From: Lyophyllum atratum
Lineage: Eukaryota > Basidiomycota > Agaricomycetes > Agaricales > Lyophyllaceae
Reading direction: 5' to 3'
Assembly (NCBI GenBank): GCA_014905825.1
Contig: JACGCN010000001.1
Location: forward strand, 4,030,001-4,094,000
Length of the DNA stretch: 64,000 nucleotides
Below the pieces are notes generated by a model. It ran no database searches. It was given only the letters and a program-made list of their open reading frames with translations, and had not been told where the DNA came from. Shown here piece after piece: positions 48,976 through 59,205 of the stretch. The position numbers were made by a program, and so were the translations under genes. Numbering within the stretch: the stretch's first letter is position 1; each line of letters starts with the position of its first letter.

Positions 48976-50194
48976 ATGGCCTCTCCGGCACCACCACCAC
49001 CGAATATGGCTCAGATCCCTCTGCCACCCGGCTTTACCTTGGATCAATTTCTGACGCTGCAAGGACAGCTAGGTTGGCCGTTTTCATATCCATCCATGCT
49101 GCGATCGTGGACTCACAGTATTGCTGTCAGTCACAATTGCGATCATCGTTGCCGTCGCTTTTGGTGTTGTTCTCTGGGACTAGTACGGCCTTACATCTTT
49201 CCCCGAAGTGTGCTGAGCCTTACCTAAGAATTTGCCTACAGTTTCGCTCAGCTCCCAAACGAGATCGCCCTATATTTATCAAAGGATAAGAAGGTGTGGC
49301 GCCAACCTGCGACGTGGTTGTAAGTGATCTCATCATTGTATCGGCTCCGTGTATCAATCCACCCTTGGCTATCAATAGTTTCGTTATCCTTCGATACTCT
49401 GGAATCGTCGCCACATTTCCGTCGTTGTTCTTCACATCTATTCAGAGTCAGCACTGCCAGGCAGCTGTAGTGACCAGTCAAGTTGGAGCAGTCCTCGTCG
49501 TAGCATCATCCGGAGCCATCTTCTGCTATCGAGTCTTCGCGATATGGAACGGCGTGAAAGTAGTTCAGGCTGCCGTCACTTTTATGTTCCTCGCTATGAT
49601 GGGGTGCTGGGTAAGCAGAGTAGTTCGTTAACCCATTCGAATGACTTAGCTCATCGATGATCGTTTTAGATTTCTGTTGCCACTCAGTATGCAGCGATCA
49701 CCGGACCGCCAACACCGTTCGGATCCAATTGTCAGATGCTGCCAATCGTTTCATGGGCGCCCATCAGCTACGCGTCGTCTGTGGCATTCGACACAGTAGT
49801 TTTGGTCCTCACCTTGGCCAAACTACATGGAAACCTTGCAGCCACCGGGTCTAGGGTCGGAAAGCAGATCTACCGGGATAACCTGGTGTATTTCCTCCTC
49901 ACGGCAGTGACGAATATCACTGTACTCACCATCCAGGCGCTTGGGCCGCGATTCGACATGATAAAGCCTACCGCCGTTCCATTTTCGACTCTGATGACGG
50001 TGACAATGGGGTCTAGGGTGTTCCTGAATCTCAAACTCTTCGATCAGAGACAGCAGGGCGCCGCTTCCGGCATCCCGTTGTCGATAAGCAGTCACGGCTC
50101 CAGCGGCCAGAACCAATCTTTCATGTCCCCTCACGCCCACGCAGTAGATATCAAGGGACCTTACGACAACCGTCACGGTGGTTATGGGATGTAG
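48976..50194 (+). CDS. Seven-helix fungal membrane protein (DUF6533-like)
   Basis: Integral membrane protein of a large agaricomycete-specific group with a seven-helix layout; function unknown. Start MASPAPPPPNMAQIPLPPGF. The first helix is LLSVTIAIIVAVAFGVVLWD, and exon joining gives the family-typical VLWDYFAQLPNEIALYLSKD before a WRQPATWL loop. Later helices include FPSLFFTSIQS, AVLVVASSGAIFCYRVFAIW, AAVTFMFLAMMGCW, SYASSVAFDTVVLVLTLAKL, DNLVYFLLTAVTNITVLTI and TLMTVTMGSRVFLNLKLF. The hydrophilic tail is Ser/His/Gly-rich and probably cytoplasmic. Exon borders near 49,070-49,120 and 49,320 are uncertain. G-protein coupling has been suggested for such proteins by topology only. Confidence 0.78.
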
Positions 50195-50806
50195 GATGCC
50201 GCACGATTTCCATCTCATATTGTACATCAATTCGGGGACCTCACTGTAATTCTATAATTTATTTATGACCACTGTAATTAACAGCTGTATACCATTTTTG
50301 CTGAGCACGGTGGTTAGCTGGAAACATTTGAAGTCAGGAGTGATAACCAATGATGAGTCGCGCTCTAGAACAGATTGTGTACGAGTAGAACGTTATCTAC
50401 CTCCAACCCTATCATCACCAATTGTATACAAGCCAGTCGCGACCCTCACAATCGATCGTGATCGAGCGGCGAACCTGACGCGTTGTTTGCCAATGATTGG
50501 AAAGACAAGCAATGATCAGGTTCGTTGGCTCAACCATCATTTTTGGCAAATCTTGTATTCCTTCAGGTTGCCTTCACAATGCCTTCAGGCTTCGAAGTAC
50601 AAGGTTTCTTTGGCGCGCAAAGTACAAGGTGCGCCGGCTAGGCATGTCTACAGCATATATATCCGTTGCAGGTCCATCCTTGCTTGGTCAACTCCTCTTT
50701 CATTGTCGCTGTGCGGGTCACTCGAAACCTCGACGACATATCTTTGCAAGCCTTCCCTCAACACTGCTTCCTGCGGGCCCAACTCTGTGCCTTATACATA
50801 TCAAAC
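50195..50806. other. Intergenic, no gene seen
   Basis: About 610 bases upstream of the F-box gene. A long open frame (50,265-50,954) crosses into the F-box gene in another frame and shows no domain, so it is not called. Confidence 0.5.
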
Positions 50807-52861
50807 ATGCCAATTTCCGTTTCCAACTCGAGAGCCCTCGCTGGCTTTCTACCAAACTTTCTCTTGTCGCGGTTCAAACAGTCTGCACCCTGTTTTATAC
50901 ATCGTCTTCCTTTGGACGTTTTTGTGGACCATATCTTCGTTCAGCTATGCATAGAGGACATCATGTGCCTCAGAAGGGTTGGTCGCACTTCGTCTTTTCT
51001 TTCCAATAGTGCTAACGATGAACTCTAGGTTAACAAAGCCTTCTTTCTACTCACTCACGAGCCCGTGATATGGAAGCGCTTTTTATCACATCTCAATGTC
51101 CCTCTTCCTCCACTCCGACCCACGTTTCGATATGCGCTGGAAGCTACAGACTTCGAAATCGAGCAACTCGTTTCACGCGCCGTATCTCTCGAAGACAACT
51201 GGCGCAAACCGCATCCCGAAGCCACCTCGGCCATCGTCTTTGATACACATTATCACGTTCTCGACATGAAGCTGTTACCTGGAGGGAGATACCTCATCGC
51301 CTCCGTACGGGATGCGTATCGTTGTTTCATCGTGGTCTACTGTTTGGATCACCCAAACGGTCCACATGCGTTGGCGAGGTTTCCCACCCAAATGAAGGCC
51401 TTCAACCTCCAGGCGAAGTATATGAACTACCAGGGAAAACCGGTGATCATGATTGCGTACGTACGTCGGAGCTTTCAGGAGGGCGGGCCAGCAAAGTGAG
51501 CAAATCTGTATTTCACCTGAGGAACGAATATTCATCGTTCTCGCTAATAGTGTAGATCCATCTGAGTACAGTTCTCGAACCCCCATTGACCCCCCACATC
51601 CATTCGTGCATGAGTTGATTTGTGTCCAAATCAGCTTGGAGGCGCTCGAAGCGCTTGCTAATCCTTATGTTGCGCCTGGAGGGACAGAGTCAGCATCCAT
51701 TTCGTTGGCAGACCGTTCGAAGGGACCATTCTATCAGGTCGCAACGGCTATTGCAAAATACCAAGTCGATCACATATCGCTGTACGAACTGGATGGGCGG
51801 CCATTCGTCAGTATGGTGCAATTGCCCAATAGGATCGTCGTTATCGATCTCACGGCTCAAGCTATCTCGACGCTGATATGTGAAAGCCATGACGAATATC
51901 AGGACCATGTACGATTTATGAAACAAAACTTATGAAGCTTTATTGACGATTTTCGCAGCCTCATCACATCAGAGCAGTCCGACACCTGCCCTATCAAAAC
52001 GAGATCCTCGTCTTTCGCACCATCACCGTTTCGCCCCCTCCGAACGCCCAGCAGACCCCCGTTCGACTCATGCAAGTTCTCGAGATCTACGAAATGCCCA
52101 CCCAAGCCGGTGCCACCGAACTCGGGTATCCAAAAGACGCATACGTCATAGGCGACCACAACATCGCCGTCGTCCACATCTCCGACTACGGTATCCCCAC
52201 CACCAACGGCGAGGACTACCGCCTCCAATTCCACTACCAACCCTCCCCGCCCATATCCATCTACATGGAGACCTCCGCCCCCAGCGGCGTCATCCACTAC
52301 GTCGTGTGGCCCTCATCCAAAGCCAACAAACAAGGCAGCCAGACCTACTTCTACTCCCTCGACTACGTCTGCATACAGACGCGGCACAACTGCGAGCCCT
52401 ACGTCGCGCACGTCCTCCCCGGGGCCTTCCGCGCCCTCATATACACAGCACACATGGACGACCGCAAGGACGCGCTCACCCTCGTGTCCCTCCGGCGCTA
52501 CCTCAACCCCGAGTTCCAGACGAAGAATTACCCGATCCCGCGCGTGAACCGCTCGTCGAAGGTGATGCGGAAGAAGGTGCCGTCGATGCCGACGAATGTG
52601 TATGGGACGCTGAAGACGAACCCGGCGGCGCTGGAGCGGTTCCAGCGCCTGGGGATTGCGGCGATTGCGTGGGATGAGGGTATTGGTAGGGTGTGTATTG
52701 CGGCTGGGGGGACGCCGCAGATTGAGATTGTCGATTTCGCGAATGTGGTGCATCCGGATAGGAGATTTGAGCGGTGGAAGCAGGCGCAGGATTATGTTCT
52801 CCATGATAGCTATGATCATGACTCCACGACCAGTTCTTCCACCTCCGTCACTCGATATTAG
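50807..52861 (+). CDS. F-box protein with propeller-like C-terminus
   Basis: Probable substrate adaptor of an SCF ubiquitin ligase. Start MPISVSNSRALAGFLPNFLL. The F-box is HRLPLDVFVDHIFVQLCIED then IMCLRRVNKAFFLLTHEPVIW, the latter joined over an intron at about 50,980-51,028 (CLRR to VNKAFF). The rest, about 500 residues over four or five exons, is beta-rich (LDMKLLPGGRYLIASVRDAY; GIAAIAWDEGIGRVCIAAGG) and suggests a WD- or propeller-like fold without clear WD signatures. Such F-box genes are numerous in agaricomycetes, and the target is unknown. The protein ends in a Ser/Thr-rich tail. Confidence 0.82.
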
Positions 52862-53442
52862 GCTCCTGACATTGGACTTGGTTATTCGCTCACTTATTTT
52901 GAACATTCGGTGTACCATAGTGTAAAGTAATTGATGTAATGGATGGTTATTGTACGATAAGCAATATAGCTTTTGTCCTAGCACTCTGGGTGGCGTTGTG
53001 TACCAATTTGACATCATGACTCTAGGTGGTCGATGCAAATGAATAAAGGATTCGCAAAGCCACCACGAGCTCGAGTCGGTTCTCATGAGCATGATGGATG
53101 GATAGGTTTGGCCGTGACAGAGGAGGACAGAAGGTCGGCGCCCAACCAACTACAGCAACAAGGCAGAGACTTCCGCAGAGCCACCACGAGCTCGAGTCGG
53201 TTCTCATGAGCATGATGGATGGATAGGTTTGGCCGTGACAGAGGAGAACAGAAGGTCGGCGCCCAACCAACGCTCAACCGCCAAAGAAGTCTCTGCCTTG
53301 TTGCTGTAGTTGCTATGCCTCCTCACAGAACGTTCATACTCGTCGAGAAGATTCATGGATGCGACGATCAGGACGACGCCATCTGTTTTACGCAAACTTG
53401 AATAGCAGGGCCAGGTTGGAAAAAAGACCTGGTGTATATAAT
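52862..53442. other. Intergenic with repeat structure
   Basis: Between the F-box gene and the tRNA. The main content is the direct/inverted repeat listed at 53,053-53,309. The rest shows no gene. Confidence 0.5.
53053..53309. repeat. 98-bp direct repeats with a 24-bp perfect inverted repeat
   Basis: 53,053-53,150 and 53,174-53,271 are the same 98-bp unit, differing at two positions that I can see (CGCAAAG/CGCAGAG and GAGGAGGACA/GAGGAGAACA). The second unit is bracketed by a perfect 24-bp inverted repeat, 53,150-53,173 and 53,286-53,309, so it could form a long hairpin. The high identity implies a recent event. It could be a small non-autonomous DNA element or a foldback produced by template switching. 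Confidence 0.85.
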
Positions 53443-53526
53443 TCCCTCTAGCCGACTTGAACGACTGACCTCGTCATATGATCACAACCATACTAGTGAC
53501 GCGCTCTACCACTGAGCTAAGAGGGA
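53443..53526 (-). tRNA. tRNA-Thr(AGT) with a 13-nt intron
   Basis: The minus strand folds into a complete cloverleaf. The acceptor TCCCTCT pairs with AGAGGGA. The D arm is GCTC/GAGC with loop AGTGGTA. The anticodon stem is CGTCA/TGACG. The T arm is AGTCG/CGGCT with loop TTCAAGT. The loop CT-AGT-A carries anticodon AGT. The 13-nt intron TGGTTGTGATCAT lies one base 3' of the anticodon, the canonical nuclear position. Mature length is 71 nt before CCA addition. The A and B box promoters are internal. Confidence 0.92.
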
Positions 53527-54019
53527 CGTTACAACTCACGTCCATATTTGCCACAACCTATGATTAGCGGCCGCCAGTGGACAAATGCACTGCATACTCG
53601 TATAATGGACATGTCACCAGAACCAGCCGGTAAACGGGTGTGTAGTCTACATACTATGCTAGACTAGTAAAAGGCTCGCATGGGGTAGCATCAAACCCTC
53701 ATAGAGGGAAGCTTGCCACCATGGAGGTGAGAAGTACAGGACGACGAACAATTAACCAGTGACCAGAACCTGCAGCCATTTCCCCGTCCAGGGATCTGAC
53801 CTCAGGTTCGGCATGGGAGGTCTAAGTATACTGATGCTTTACACTACGAATTAGGGCCGCTCACTCTATAACATATCAGAAGTCCATCACCGCCGAATCC
53901 TATACACACACATCCACCGCCGCTCACCAAATCCCCACTTTAAAGCGTCAGCCTCATCCGCAAGTCCACCGACGCCGAATACTATACACACATCCACCGC
54001 CGCTCACCATATCTCCAAT
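53527..54019. other. Intergenic, 3' side of zinc-finger gene
   Basis: Between the tRNA and the zinc-finger gene. No gene seen. The last 140 bases are part of the tandem duplication listed at 53,880-54,041. Confidence 0.5.
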
Positions 54020-54041
54020 TCAGAGCGTCAACCTCATCTGC
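53880..54041. repeat. 82-bp tandem duplication spanning the zinc-finger stop codon
   Basis: Units 53,880-53,961 and 53,962-54,041 share AAGTCCA, GCCGAATxCTATACACAC, ATCCACCGCCGCTCACCA and AGCGTCAxCCTCATC. The second unit contains the last codons of the minus-strand zinc-finger gene (MRLTL, stop at 54,020). The first unit repeats the same MRLTL-stop sequence downstream as a non-coding copy. This is a tandem duplication of the gene's 3' end. Confidence 0.8.
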
Positions 54042-54994
54042 CCCACAATACCCTGCATCGTACTCTGCACAGCCGCAAATTTGTGCACCCCACACTTCTC
54101 GCTCTCAATATGCTGGCACAGCGCGCTCAGCACCGTGAACCTCTGACGACACACCTGCATCGGGCATATATAAATCTGATCCTGATGCCTTGGGCTCGCG
54201 AGGTGCTGGTTCAGCGCATTAAGACTCCGATACGTCCCATGGCAAAGGTAACACTCAAACGCAGCGCCATTCCACGCCGCGCTGGACGCGATGTACGTGA
54301 CCTGCTGCTGCATGCCGCCGCCTGGGCCGGCGATCATGCGGGAGGGGTCGGTGATGACGTTGTTGCGGTCGAGCTGCCGGACTTTGTCGTTGATGAAGTT
54401 GCGGGTGATGCCTGAGCGGCAGGTGCCGGACTCGAGGTGGAGGAGCATGGCGGAGGGGGAGACGAAGGTGAGGGTGCAGCCTCCGCCGCGGCAGGGGACG
54501 TCGCGCGGTCGGTGGGTGGAGGAGTTGAGGTGCTATAGGGTGGGCAGGTGGTCAGTAAAGGCGGACATGCGGGGGAAGAGAAGACGGGGAACGAAACGGG
54601 GATGTGGAGGGAAGTCAAACGGAGAGAAACTCACGGCTTGGAGGTTACTCGCTGATAAGAAGAGGCGATTGCATGGCACACAGTAGTGGTGATTGGGGGA
54701 CTGGCGGTAATGCTCGTTGCGCCCGAACGCGTTCACAAAGAACTTGTTGCACGAGCTGCACCAGATATGGGCGGACTCGTAGTGATCTTCTAGGTCTTGG
54801 TCGTGGTCGAAGTGTTGGCTGCAGTGCTGGCAGTAATCATGGTTTGGGCTCTGGACCCAATGTTCTTTGAGTCCGACCCAGGTCGGGAAGTCAAGCTGGC
54901 AGTCACCGCAGATGTTGTGGACGGAGGAGTTGTTTTCGTGTTGACGAAGCGCATGCCAGGAGTTGAAAGAGCGGTCGCATCGTTCGCAAAACAT
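54020..54994 (-). CDS. C2H2 zinc-finger protein
   Basis: Two exons, 54,994-54,635 and 54,532-54,020, give 290 residues. Start MFCERCDRSFNSWHALRQHE. About six C2H2-type fingers are visible. They are CERCDRSF...H..SSVH, CGDCQLDF...HWVQSPNH, CQHCSQHFDHDQDLEDH, CSSCNKFFVNAFGRNEH, and CVPCNRLFLSASNLQAH joined across the intron; later come CYLCHGTYRSLNALNQH and CQHIESEKCGVH. The repeated QSPNHxYC linkers are typical of a widespread agaricomycete zinc-finger group of unknown function. Nucleic-acid binding is likely, but the irregular spacing may also suit RNA or protein contacts. The terminal exon lies in a tandem duplication. Confidence 0.85.
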
Positions 54995-55674
54995 TTGTGA
55001 AAGAGGGATGTGAAAGAAAGGATTGGGTTGAGCCCTATCTTAGGCAAAGGATTCAAAAAAGAATTAGACTCGGAGCCTCCCAAAGATGAGGCGACGTACG
55101 GACAGCACGAAAAGGAGATGTCGAGGACGGCGGAAGGGAAAGAGAAGGAAGTCAAGTCACTTTATATAGCGCCACTATGTAATATCGCTTAGTAATACAT
55201 ACCTGTGCTCTTTATTCCTTCACCTCAGTTGCACACCTTTGTCGCTGTCGGTCCTGAATTCGAATGCATTGCAGGTCCTGAAAGAAGGGTCAGTGAGGCT
55301 CAGTGTCGTGGTTGATGGCGACATCACTAGATCAGTCGGCAACCCCACTCAAAATGATGCCCAACGTTCGTCACAATAATCGTGCGTCTGTAAACAGGGG
55401 CGGTGATGACGTAACGTTCCGTGTCTCAGCTTCCGTCCACTCAGGCCAATGGGGGCCCGATGAATTGTCGGGGAAGAAAGACTGTGATAGGGCGATAAAG
55501 GCCAGATTGGGCTGCATTCGTCGACTGCAGCGCCACTGATCCCAGATGACGCCAGTTCGAGGTGGGTCCGAGTCAGAGTCACGCCCTAACCTTATCCGTC
55601 CTCCTTATAAGCCCTATGTAGCACGGCCTCTCTTATTGTGACCAACTGCTACTCAACCTCGCTCCTCACCTGCA
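54995..55674. promoter_or_regulatory. Divergent promoter region
   Basis: 680 bases between the divergent zinc-finger gene and the small charged protein. It contains TATA-like TTTATATAGC near 55,160. No gene recognised. Confidence 0.4.
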
Positions 55675-56435
55675 ATGCGCCGCCCATCCACAGCTTCATT
55701 CTACGCCCGCCCTCTCTCCAGAGCCAAGAGCTCCTCTGCTGCCTCCGCCGCCACTCCCGTCACCGCTCCCACCGACGAGAACGCAAGCCCCGCCAAGTCA
55801 CCCGTCATCCCAGACATCAAGGAGGACCGCGCGCGGGAGCACGAGCGGCAGCGGCACAAGAAGGCCTCCGGCTTCGTCAAGACCCAGGCGCGGAAGGAGC
55901 TGCAGGCCCAGGGCGGGTTCACAGTGAAGCCGTACGAACGCCACTCGACGCCTCGCACCGTCGCACGGTTCGAGGACGACGGCGAGGAGCCTGCATGTGA
56001 GGAGTCCGAGGTGGACTGGGACGACGTGTCGTCGCCTGTGCGTTCGCCACGCGTGGAACAGGAGCGGGAGCCCGTATCAGGTCGGCCCGAGGTCCCACTC
56101 GCCGACTTGCTTATCTCGCGGAAGCCGCGGCACGGACGAGGTATGTCAATTACATTCCGTTTTCCCCAAGTCTACTGCTCCGAATCCACTCGTCTTCCCT
56201 TATCAGTAATGTCACTTGCACGTGTGCTGAGCTTATCTTTGTTTCTACCATCCCAGAACCCGACTTTGAAGTCGTCCCACCCATCCGCTCCGTCATTGTG
56301 CTCGACGACAGCGCGGCGCCGGACATTGACTTCAACGAGCCTTGGGAACACGTCTATGCGGATGACTCGGATGCGAGCGAGCCGCATGCCCACGAACGCG
56401 AGCCTTCATATGCGAAGATTGCCTCTCTCAGTTAG
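55675..56435 (+). CDS. Small charged conserved-looking protein, unrecognised
   Basis: Two exons. The first (from 55,675) encodes MRRPSTASFYARPLSRAKSS, a Ser/Ala-rich basic N-terminus, then a charged helix REHERQRHKKASGFVKTQAR and an acidic stretch SEVDWDDVSSPVRSP. The intron (about 56,141-56,255) joins RKPRHGR to EPDFEVVPPIRSVIVLDDS. The end is DEPW-like (NEPWEHVYADDSD) and PSYAKIASLS at TAG 56,433-56,435. About 210 residues. The C-terminal EPDFEVVP...VIVLDD and PWEHVY blocks look like conserved core motifs of a basidiomycete family, but I cannot name it. There are no membrane segments. Confidence 0.7.
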
Positions 56436-56857
56436 ATCACGACACCCCATATACTTTAAGTACACCGGATTTGGACCTTGATACTTGTAATTTTAGAGTC
56501 CCCACCACGACCACGAGACCGCCCCCTGGCTTCCTTGGCCACGACTCCGTTCATTCATTCCCTACCCACCGGTCCCCCCTTACCAGCCACGACTTCGTTG
56601 GCCACTTTTGTCTATTCCTGTTCCCGATTTAGCTTCGCGATCCTGCCTTGCGCACACATAATCTCATAACCCCACCACGTTGACTACTTTTCAGGTATCT
56701 CAATTGCAGCGTTGTACGAGTATTCACACCCAATACTGCACCAACGAATACCATACGTACATATGCCCCTCTAGCTCTACGATAACAAATAATATTGGTT
56801 TCTAATGAATGGAGGACCAATGGCTTTTGACAAGTTATCTTTCATATCATCCTCCGC
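56436..56857. other. Intergenic, no gene seen
   Basis: Convergent 420-base gap rich in CCAC/CGAC pyrimidine tracts. No exon or RNA gene recognised. Confidence 0.5.
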
Positions 56858-58010
56858 CTAGTCCTCCGACTCATCCTTCATGCCATTCTTACGGCGCCAC
56901 ATCGCTTTCTTATCAGCGTCACCTGCGTCCAAGGCTCAGCCGAGGTATCTTACAACACATACAAGAACGCCATACCAATGATCGTTATAACATCGCACTC
57001 AACACCCTCAACTCGATGATAAAAGCACCCCAGCCTCCGCGCAGGTATAATCGGACTCTCCTGACGCGGGTAGATGAACCCATGGCACACAAGCCCATCA
57101 TCGCCCGAGTCCGACGGGAACACCTACATCACCACCACCACCACCAAGAAATGAAAAGCCGGACGGTGGGGGGGAGGAAGGAAGCGGACTTACCCAGTAA
57201 GTCTCGTCTGGCATCACCGCGTCGAGCTTGGACGTGTCCAGGGAGAGGTCGGGCTCGAGGTGGACGTCCCAGCTCCTTACCGTCTCCAACGCGCACGGCT
57301 TCCCTTCGTTTTGGCGGACCTGTCGCACGCGGACGCTGCGTAGTACTAAGGCGTGAGTAACACTGCATGCAGAATGTGGGATGCGCAGACTCTCACACGG
57401 AGTCTGAGGGAGCTGGGCCGACGAGCCAGTGGTACAGCGTCCTTGGGAACGTTGCGATCTTATGCATAACTTCGGCCCAATCATCCGCATCGCGCCTGCG
57501 CTCCCACTTGCAAAAGTCCGCGTGGCCTATACCAAGAACTTCTCTGAGCCATATCCCAAATTCAAGTGGGGGGAGGGGCAGGGACACCTTACTTATCAGC
57601 GTCAAGGTCAGTTCCCCATCGACATGGCGAGAGTGTAGCTGGATCGTGCGGGGGGAGATTATCCTGCGCGTGGTGCTGAGTGGATCGGAGGGGTCGGTGA
57701 TGAACTCGTGTGGGGGGTGGGGGGCCGTGTCGTTTGGGTTTATCTGGTAGACTCGGAGACGAATCATGTATTATGAGGAGGGAAAGCATAGGGAATGGGG
57801 AAGGGGAGGGCGCGTACCATGAGCCTATCATCAGGCGCCACGAAATCGATTTGAGAGGTGTTCAGAGACCCGTCCGCCTCGAGCGTCGCGCGGTAGCTGT
57901 TGATGACGTGCGGGTCTGTGGCGTCGGGGTCTGCGATCTGGCGGACGAGAAGGGTGCTTTGACGGAGGGTTTGTATCGTAAAGAAGGGAGGAGGGTTGGG
58001 CTCACCTCAT
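56858..58010 (-). CDS. Multi-exon protein with internal repeat, unrecognised
   Basis: Reconstructed from short exons. A 5-nt first exon (58,010-58,006) plus the next gives MSTLLVRQIADPDATDPHV, then INSYRATLEADGSLNTSQID. Next is INPNDTAPHPPHEFITDPSD, a stretch ending LTLTLISK, and HADFCKWERRRDADDWAEVM. A block SVRVRQVRQNEGKPCALETV leads to SWDVHLEPDLSLDTSKLDAV. The last exons are GLVCHGFIYPRQESPII and DADKKAMWRRKNGMKDESED, with stop at 56,858. The two VRQ-to-PDD/PDE blocks are clearly similar, suggesting a duplicated beta-rich domain. No known family is recognised. The join between the middle exons (about 57,330-57,390) is unresolved, so two genes or a pseudogene cannot be excluded. Confidence 0.55.
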
Positions 58011-58558
58011 GTTACATGTATTAGGAGGGGATGGGACAAAAGAGAGACATGCGAGTGGGCGTACTATTGAATTGGGTGTGTGACGCAGTTGGTTTACGAT
58101 TTGAAATGGTGGCTCCGCCCACGCCGCTGCAGTGAAAGCTGGAGTAATATGGTGTATCACTAGTACTCATGGAGACCGTGCGTATACAACACGCCTTTGA
58201 ACGGTAGAGGTTTACTGCTGCGAGTCCTTATTCGGAAAGAGACCAAGAAGTTCGCGTCATGGCAAAGGGAAGAACTCCGGCGATAAGATTAGATTTCGAG
58301 CTTACGATGATCAGCTGGGGACACACCTTGGTGTCCACACCGTTCTTGACTTTCCGCCCTGAACTTTAATTCTCAATCCGGAATGCCGGAATTGCCGCAA
58401 CACGTAAGCTGTCAGATCTCAGATTCTGGGCGCGCCTTGAACCTAATTGGGAGCGCGCCGCTCCTAGCAGGTCGCGTCTCCGTCCCTCCCTGCTTCACCC
58501 ATCTATCTCCCGCTTGGATACCCCGCCCTTCTTTCTTTTATCTGTATAGATCATATTT
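58011..58558. other. Intergenic, no gene seen
   Basis: About 550 bases between two divergent open frames. No exon, RNA gene or repeat recognised. Confidence 0.5.
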
Positions 58559-58908
58559 ATGTCCTTCTCATGCTTCAAGCTTGATACCTCTGTGGTATCA
58601 GCCCTCCACTCTGTTGGGAGCTCATCACCAACTGTATATATGCCGCGAAGCCTAGATCCGTCATACAACAACTTCCGTGCAGCAGGCTCCGCACCACAGC
58701 AAGTCAGATATGGCGATTTCATTTCCGACTCGAATTCCACGAAATACAGTGCTTCCTGGCCCTCTTGGCACGACTTCGAACTGTTCCTGGCAACTGAGCA
58801 ATCACAGAAGATAATCGAGCTTCGGATGGTCGAGAACACATCTGGTGCTGAGCGATATCAATGGAAGACCAGGTACGTATGCTCAAGAAGCGGGACAGGC
58901 GGCAACAA
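58559..58908 (+). pseudogene. FAR1-like/MULE-associated N-terminal fragment, cut by retrotransposon
   Basis: The open frame reads SWPSWHDFELFLATEQSQKI, then IELRMVENTSG and YVCSRSGTGGN. This matches the N-terminal zinc-binding-like (FAR1/FLYWCH-like) domain often found ahead of Mutator-type transposases in basidiomycete genomes. The frame starts MSFSCFKLDTSVVSALHSVG and is interrupted at base 58,909 by the LTR of the copia element, just after the GTGG motif. Any remaining part would lie beyond the element, outside the window. I infer a disrupted transposon-related gene. Confidence 0.6.
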
Positions 58909-59205
58909 TGTTAGAGTTTGTAGGGGGTAGGCACGTTGTGTGGTAAACGAGTGATATTCCTGTACTCGACGTACAGTTTATATAGTTTTCTATAAGTAAA
59001 TTTTCTATGAAAATTGTAACTAAAATTGTAAGTGGTTGGTAAGTAAATGAAAACGAATGAATAGGAAAATTATCTCGATGCTTCGGCATCGAGAAGACGG
59101 AACTCTAATATTAGTAACATGATCGGTATGCTTACCGATCACGCGGGTCGGCAGTCCTCGGTGCGTCATACTTGAGGCGGCCTGTGCCAAGTCACACTTC
59201 TAACA
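58909..59205 (-). repeat. 3' LTR of the copia element
   Basis: 297 bp with short TGTTAGA/TCTAACA inverted ends. Its first 188 bases on the plus strand are identical to the visible part of the other LTR at 63,813-64,000. It contains a TTTATATAG box and a short hairpin CTTCTCGATGCC/GGCATCGAGAAG-like around 59,079-59,097. Confidence 0.93.

Noticed and set aside
50265..50954. 229-residue plus-strand frame before the F-box gene
   Set aside because: Overlaps the F-box gene in another frame, low-complexity, no domain.
58883..59089. Short minus-strand frame repeated at 63,787-63,993
   Set aside because: Both copies are simply the two LTRs of the copia element, not genes.
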